The notes under the pieces: model-generated | Database searches by the model: none | What the model was told of the DNA's origin: nothing | What the model saw: the letters and a program-made list of their open reading frames with translations, nothing else | Source: a bacterium | GTDB taxonomy: Bacteria; Bacteroidota; Bacteroidia; NS11-12g; UBA9320 | Length of the DNA stretch: 56,830 bases | Assembly (NCBI GenBank): GCA_018223105.1 | Contig: JAAEYY010000021.1 | Span: forward strand, 1-56,830 | Reading direction: 5' to 3' | In this document: positions 53,275-56,830 of the stretch, one piece after another | Numbering within the stretch: position 1 is the stretch's first letter | Layout of the letters: every line of letters begins with the position of its first letter | Program-made: the position numbers and the translations under genes

Positions 53275-53740
53275 AATCTTTGATGATAGAAAAAAGCTGG
53301 CGGAAGAAATTCAACGCTGGAAAGATTTTAATGATACCGTAGTTTTTACCAATGGCTGTTTCGATATTCTGCACCGCGGACATATAGATTACCTGAGTAA
53401 AGCCGCTGAGCAAGGCGATCGTTTTGTAATAGGTGTCAACACTGATCGTTCTGTTTCTACTCTTAAAGGACCTAGAAGACCTATTATCGACGAAGATTCG
53501 CGTGCATTGAAGCTCGCTGCTTTGGCTTTTGTTGATGCTGTGATTCTATTTGATGAAGACACACCGCTTGAGCTTATTACAGAATTAAAACCGAATGTTT
53601 TGATTAAAGGAGGTGATTACACCGAAGAAACGGTAGTAGGAGCCGACTTTGTGAAGTCGAATGGCGGTAAGGTGATGCTTATTCCTTTTCTAGAAGGCTA
53701 TAGCACGAGTAGTATTATTGAGAAGATTAAGGGGGAGTGA
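53246..53740 (+). CDS. rfaE2: Heptose 1-phosphate adenylyltransferase
   Basis: A 164-residue nucleotidyltransferase that makes ADP-heptose for lipopolysaccharide core. Signatures are NGCFDILHRGHIDYL with the HxGH motif and a KGGDY loop near the C-terminus. It corresponds to the C-terminal half of E. coli HldE; the kinase half is not here. Its ATG lies 29 bases before the stop of the membrane protein gene, so they share an mRNA. Confidence 0.93.
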   Translation: MNWQEILKDKIFDDRKKLAEEIQRWKDFNDTVVFTNGCFDILHRGHIDYLSKAAEQGDRFVIGVNTDRSVSTLKGPRRPIIDEDSRALKLAALAFVDAVILFDEDTPLELITELKPNVLIKGGDYTEETVVGADFVKSNGGKVMLIPFLEGYSTSSIIEKIKGE

Positions 53741-53760
53741 TGATTTTTTGAGACAGTAGC

Positions 53761-53961
53761 TCAATCAGATTCCTCCAACTCAAACAAGTCATATACGCTC
53801 ACTTCTAGCACTTTAGCTAGTTTGAGTCCCAATAGCATTGTAGGTGTAAACTTCCCGGTTTCAATCGCATAAATCGACTGTCTGCTCACGTCTGTTGCTG
53901 TTGCAAGCTGTTCTTGCGACATCCCTTTTAGTTGTCTGTATTTCTTTAAATGGACCTTCAT
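53761..53961 (-). CDS. XRE-family HTH regulator (small)
   Basis: A 66-residue Cro/CI-type DNA-binding protein: YRQLKGMSQEQLATATDVSRQSIYAIETGKFTP is the helix-turn-helix, with dimerising hydrophobic tail VYDLFELEE. It belongs to the YozG-like group usually paired with a small membrane protein. Its start overlaps the upstream membrane protein by four bases. Two dyads over the operon promoter are probably its binding sites. Confidence 0.92.
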   Translation of the reverse strand: MKVHLKKYRQLKGMSQEQLATATDVSRQSIYAIETGKFTPTMLLGLKLAKVLEVSVYDLFELEESD

Positions 53962-54401
53962 GCTAATTGGTTTTTTCTTAGTAGTGCTAACCTGACAAGG
54001 AAAATGATATTAAACAATATGAGAAAGCTAAAAAGATTTAGAGTCATGACCAGAAAATAGTCTGAGCCACCTATAATCCAAGTAGTGATTAATAGCACAA
54101 GATTTTGAACCAATAGAGTTACTAAAAGACTCTGATATCTTAGATGATCAATAAATTCATCCTCTTCTTTTCTCTTGGTAAATCCGAGGATGTAGAGTCC
54201 AATCAAAAGGCATGTAATTGCGACATCGCCTTGATAGTTTGTCCTTTTAAACAGAGCATCAAAACCTTGTGTTTCAATGTTGATTTCAAAAAAAGGAAGT
54301 ATCCATTCATTGAGGTACGCTATTCCCAAAGCAGCTCCGATAGCAGTGAGAATTATTCCTATAGGTAGGAATTTGCGTGGCAGTAGGAATCGATTTTTCA
54401 T
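53958..54401 (-). CDS. Four-helix membrane protein paired with HTH regulator
   Basis: A 147-residue membrane protein with four predicted helices (about 10-30, 55-75, 90-110, 118-140), resembling DUF2178-like partners of small XRE regulators. Its function is unknown; the pair may sense envelope or ion state. The ATG lies five bases after the -7 box, so the transcript may be leaderless. It comes first in the two-gene operon. Confidence 0.75.
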   Translation of the reverse strand: MKNRFLLPRKFLPIGIILTAIGAALGIAYLNEWILPFFEINIETQGFDALFKRTNYQGDVAITCLLIGLYILGFTKRKEEDEFIDHLRYQSLLVTLLVQNLVLLITTWIIGGSDYFLVMTLNLFSFLILFNIIFLVRLALLRKNQLA

Positions 54402-54405
54402 ACCT

Positions 54406-54413
54406 CAAATGTA
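54406..54413 (-). promoter_or_regulatory. Promoter -7 box of the HTH operon
   Basis: Minus strand TACATTTG, a perfect TAnnTTTG, four bases before the ATG at 54401. It overlaps the first operator half-site. Confidence 0.6.
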
Positions 54414-54448
54414 AACATATATTTACATTTTGTAAAGTTTTATTTACA
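54410..54448. promoter_or_regulatory. Two tandem operator dyads of the HTH operon
   Basis: TGTAAA (54410-54415), six bases, TTTACA (54422-54427); then TGTAAA (54431-54436), six bases, TTTACA (54443-54448). Both dyads have the same form and their centres are 21 bp apart, two turns of DNA. They cover the -7 and -33 positions, as expected for autorepression by the HTH protein. Confidence 0.7.
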
Positions 54449-54495
54449 TTATCGATGAATTGATGAGTAGAAACGTTGAAGAGTCATAGCCAAGA

Positions 54496-55356
54496 TCATT
54501 CACGACTATCAAATTCATTTCTTTCAACTTGAAGCCGCTTAGTCCTGTAATTGTACACGATTAGCTCAACGACAGTGATTAAAATCAATAGTGAATTTAT
54601 CAATATAAACGGCAACCAAATACCAAAAATGAAGGGTTTCAACTGTCGCATGATCTGATGACTAATCACCTGATTGATGTCCGTGAATTCATTCTGCTTC
54701 TCGTTGTGCAGCCACTTATAGAATGCCTCATCTAAATCTTCGGGTTCAATCAATTCATCTGCTTGGATTTGTTCCAAAGCCTTTGCAACAAAAATCATTA
54801 CCATTCCCTTTTCTATTGCTTCAAGCTGTTTAACAGTTGCTTCAATTTGAGAATGAAGGAGGTAAGGCGCTAAGAATCCTAAATGATACTCTTCGGCAAC
54901 AGCAACTGCCATACCTTCAGCCAACTTGTGATTTATTTCATCCAGTTCTTTTCCGCTGCTGTATAGCTTATCATAAATCAGAAATGCTTGTTCTAAGAAG
55001 TCCTCATCCTGAAAGTACTCCTTTGTCATATAATCTGTGCCGATATGTACGATTTCATCTACCTCCTTTTTAACCACTTTATTGCTAGCTGAGATAAGTG
55101 CTATAGTGCTTGATAACCCAATAATTCCCAGATAAAATAGGAACCTAATGAACCCATAGGCAATCTTCATTCTGTTTGATGACGGTGTTCTTTTATACCA
55201 AGATTGTTTTCTAAGAATACGATAAAGAATAAATGCGATAAGAGCGCCAATTAAAAATCCTAGAAATGCATAAAGCAGGAGGGTTCCGGCATGGTCTAGG
55301 ATGATGCTGAGTATTATTTGACCAATGTCGAGAGCAGAATTAAAGCTGAATTCCAT
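54496..55356 (-). CDS. Hypothetical membrane protein, three helices
   Basis: A 286-residue protein with predicted membrane helices near 20-45, 70-92 and 245-270, and a large helical extramembrane domain between the second and third. I recognise no family. The helical domain is rich in Glu and Lys, with long amphipathic stretches. It is transcribed alone; no neighbour suggests a role. Confidence 0.55.
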   Translation of the reverse strand: MEFSFNSALDIGQIILSIILDHAGTLLLYAFLGFLIGALIAFILYRILRKQSWYKRTPSSNRMKIAYGFIRFLFYLGIIGLSSTIALISASNKVVKKEVDEIVHIGTDYMTKEYFQDEDFLEQAFLIYDKLYSSGKELDEINHKLAEGMAVAVAEEYHLGFLAPYLLHSQIEATVKQLEAIEKGMVMIFVAKALEQIQADELIEPEDLDEAFYKWLHNEKQNEFTDINQVISHQIMRQLKPFIFGIWLPFILINSLLILITVVELIVYNYRTKRLQVERNEFDSRE

Positions 55357-55459
55357 GGTTTGGCAATATACAGGAATTAGTACTTGCTTGTCTTCAAACA
55401 GGCTTCTGACATTATACTTCCACCTCTATACTCTTGCTCAAACTCTTGCTCATAAAGTG

Positions 55460-56566
55460 TTATTCCGTAAACAAGTCTGCAGACTTGTAATATACTCCGG
55501 CATCTGTCCCAACAACTATTTTCCCTCCGATCTCATTTACAGTTCTAATCTGAGCATTTAAGCCCAATGTGTTGATCTCATACAAGGCCTTCATGTCAAA
55601 ACTATAAGCCCACATTTGATCTGATGTATAGATCACAACATAATCATCAGTTGTAGCAAGCTTAGCAAATCTGAGGGAATTTGTTTCTAGAATATGATTC
55701 CATGACCTGCCCCCATCCTCTGAAATTAGAAAGCCTCCGGATGAAGGTGTACCGTGAAAGTAATTGACGGCGTTCTGGGCTATAGCATACAAATTGTTAT
55801 CAAATCCGGTTAATTGAAGAATATCGAACAAGGCAGAATCAACAACTTGATTGTTTTCTATCATGTAAGTAACTGTGCTTACGTTGCAAAAGGTGGTTTC
55901 ATTGTGCCTATATGCCATTATGTAATGTGTCGATGCAAAATTCAGCTTTCTGAATTCGCGAATTAAGATATCTTCTGACTGTTCGTACTCTAGCGGGATT
56001 CCTGCGTTTTTTGCGAAAGTAAAATCCCTTACATATGCTTTTATTACAGAATCATGGTCGTGAGCACTAACAACTGAAATCGTTCTACCGGTTGGATTAG
56101 AATAAGCCAAAAACTGATCACTATTTGCTGATTTGTAAATGTCATCATAACCTAGAAAATATGGAAGATATACATCTCTTTGACCGATTCCTCCACTCTC
56201 CGTCTCATATACAAAAAAGGCACCACTAGCTTTAGAGTGAATTGATATTTCTTCACCAATAATTGGATAATGATACCTGCTTGGAAAATACCTCGGACCT
56301 TGCAAGGTTACTTGAAGCCTATTTAGGTTTGAATCCAGCATATAATGTAAAAATGTTGTTTGAAAGTATATCTTACCATCAGATATCCCGGCAGACATGA
56401 TATCTCTGTTTCCATAATAAATCACAGAATCACCTAGTTGTTCCCAAGGAGTGATCACATGTTCTTTTACATCTCTACTTTTCCTGATCCCAGGATCTTT
56501 TTTGCAGGATGAAATAAGAAGTAGCTGAATAATTCCTATAATTAAAAATAGATAGTTAATTTTCAT
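55460..56566 (-). CDS. Hypothetical lipoprotein with BNR/Asp-box repeat
   Basis: A 368-residue lipoprotein (signal ending LLLISSC, lipidated Cys). Beta-propeller-like repeats include SEDGGRSWNHI, a BNR/Asp-box (SxDxGxxW), and GTDAGVYYKS near the C-terminus. Such propellers are found in sialidases and assembly factors, but no catalytic residues can be assigned here. I chose the ATG that gives a clean lipoprotein signal; two upstream ATGs exist. It stands alone at the end of the window. Confidence 0.6.
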   Translation of the reverse strand: MKINYLFLIIGIIQLLLISSCKKDPGIRKSRDVKEHVITPWEQLGDSVIYYGNRDIMSAGISDGKIYFQTTFLHYMLDSNLNRLQVTLQGPRYFPSRYHYPIIGEEISIHSKASGAFFVYETESGGIGQRDVYLPYFLGYDDIYKSANSDQFLAYSNPTGRTISVVSAHDHDSVIKAYVRDFTFAKNAGIPLEYEQSEDILIREFRKLNFASTHYIMAYRHNETTFCNVSTVTYMIENNQVVDSALFDILQLTGFDNNLYAIAQNAVNYFHGTPSSGGFLISEDGGRSWNHILETNSLRFAKLATTDDYVVIYTSDQMWAYSFDMKALYEINTLGLNAQIRTVNEIGGKIVVGTDAGVYYKSADLFTE

Positions 56567-56830
56567 GGGCATTACGAAGATAGTTAAAAGTGGCTTTCTG
56601 ATTTTAACCATAGCAATAGATCTTTAACAAGAGAACTAGTATGGAATACTGTTTTACCTATTTTCCCCACTGCGGTTCACTAGGATTCTTAAAGGTACAC
56701 AATTAGCTTTTCTAAACTTTGCTTATTCAGCCTCAAAACCTCTATATTGTTGCTTAAAGCTTCTTTCTAGACTCTTTCACTTTCTCGTTCTGATGTGCGG
56801 ACCTGTGTCCCCCGCCCGCGTATGCCGTAT
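56567..56830. other. Non-coding end of window, possible contig edge
   Basis: 264 bases with no gene. GTTAAAA (56583-56589) and TTTTAAC (56602-56608) form a short dyad upstream of the lipoprotein. The last 40 bases jump to about 67% G+C and contain CGTATGCCGT. Confidence 0.4.

Noticed and set aside
1..56830. tRNA, rRNA, CRISPR array, prophage or replication origin
   Set aside because: I saw no cloverleaf with a CCA end, spaced repeats, phage genes or DnaA-box cluster on reading both strands; a tRNA or covariance-model search was not possible.

Overview
The window comes from a Bacteroidota chromosome, most likely a marine Flavobacteriales or Cryomorphaceae-like bacterium. The evidence is moderate to low G+C, T9SS C-terminal sorting domains, PorP/SprF, PKD and gliding-type C-terminal domains, SDR-type threonine dehydrogenase, weak Shine-Dalgarno sites, and several promoters that fit the Bacteroidota consensus TTTG-N19-TAnnTTTG. 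It holds about 54 protein genes, no visible tRNA, rRNA, CRISPR array, transposase or phage gene, and no gene-free stretch above 300 bases. The last 40 bases look like a contig edge.

Layout. 1-8.3 kb: truncated sensor kinase with OmpR-type regulator, an SRPBCC protein, metK, glmS, a DUF4476 protein, and a three-PAS kinase with a single-domain regulator. 8.4-16 kb: fused alpha/beta 2-oxo acid dehydrogenase E1, exonuclease III, PorP/SprF, threonine dehydrogenase, a DUF1684 lipoprotein, oligopeptidase B. 16-25.7 kb: RsmI-like methylase, patatin, a 1721-residue PKD protein with gliding-type C-terminus, acetyl-CoA synthetase, thioredoxin, rhodanese. 25.7-32.2 kb: GreA-like protein, then a TetR regulator and the phenylacetyl-CoA epoxidase genes paaA and paaBCD, with two tandem T9SS-sorted secreted proteins embedded between paaA and paaB. 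32-43 kb: MarC, an SGNH/MBOAT O-acylation pair, a barrel protein, a DUF4369/thioredoxin protein, alkyltransferase-like protein, YbaB, an M49-like peptidase, a six-PKD T9SS protein and a polyprenyl synthase. 43-45.3 kb: ExbB-membrane protein-ExbD-ExbD operon. 45.4-51.8 kb: radA, an ECF sigma factor operon (sigma, inner-membrane-anchored barrel, T9SS protein) and a lone ExbD. 51.9-56.8 kb: panD, a flippase-like membrane protein, rfaE2, an HTH/membrane-protein pair, and two proteins without clear function.

Two observations stand out. First, three genes far apart (the ECF sigma gene, the six-PKD T9SS protein and the giant PKD protein) carry TGCAAC, exactly 16 bases, then a CGTC-like box just before the start codon. 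This suggests the sigma factor controls itself and two cell-surface proteins. Second, two paralogous T9SS cargo genes are translationally meshed into the phenylacetate operon, whose TetR gene carries a perfect 14-bp PaaR-like palindrome over tandem consensus promoters.

The genome is tightly packed. Seven of ten convergent gene pairs overlap at their 3' ends, and five genes appear to start at TTG, four of them where the start overlaps the upstream stop codon.
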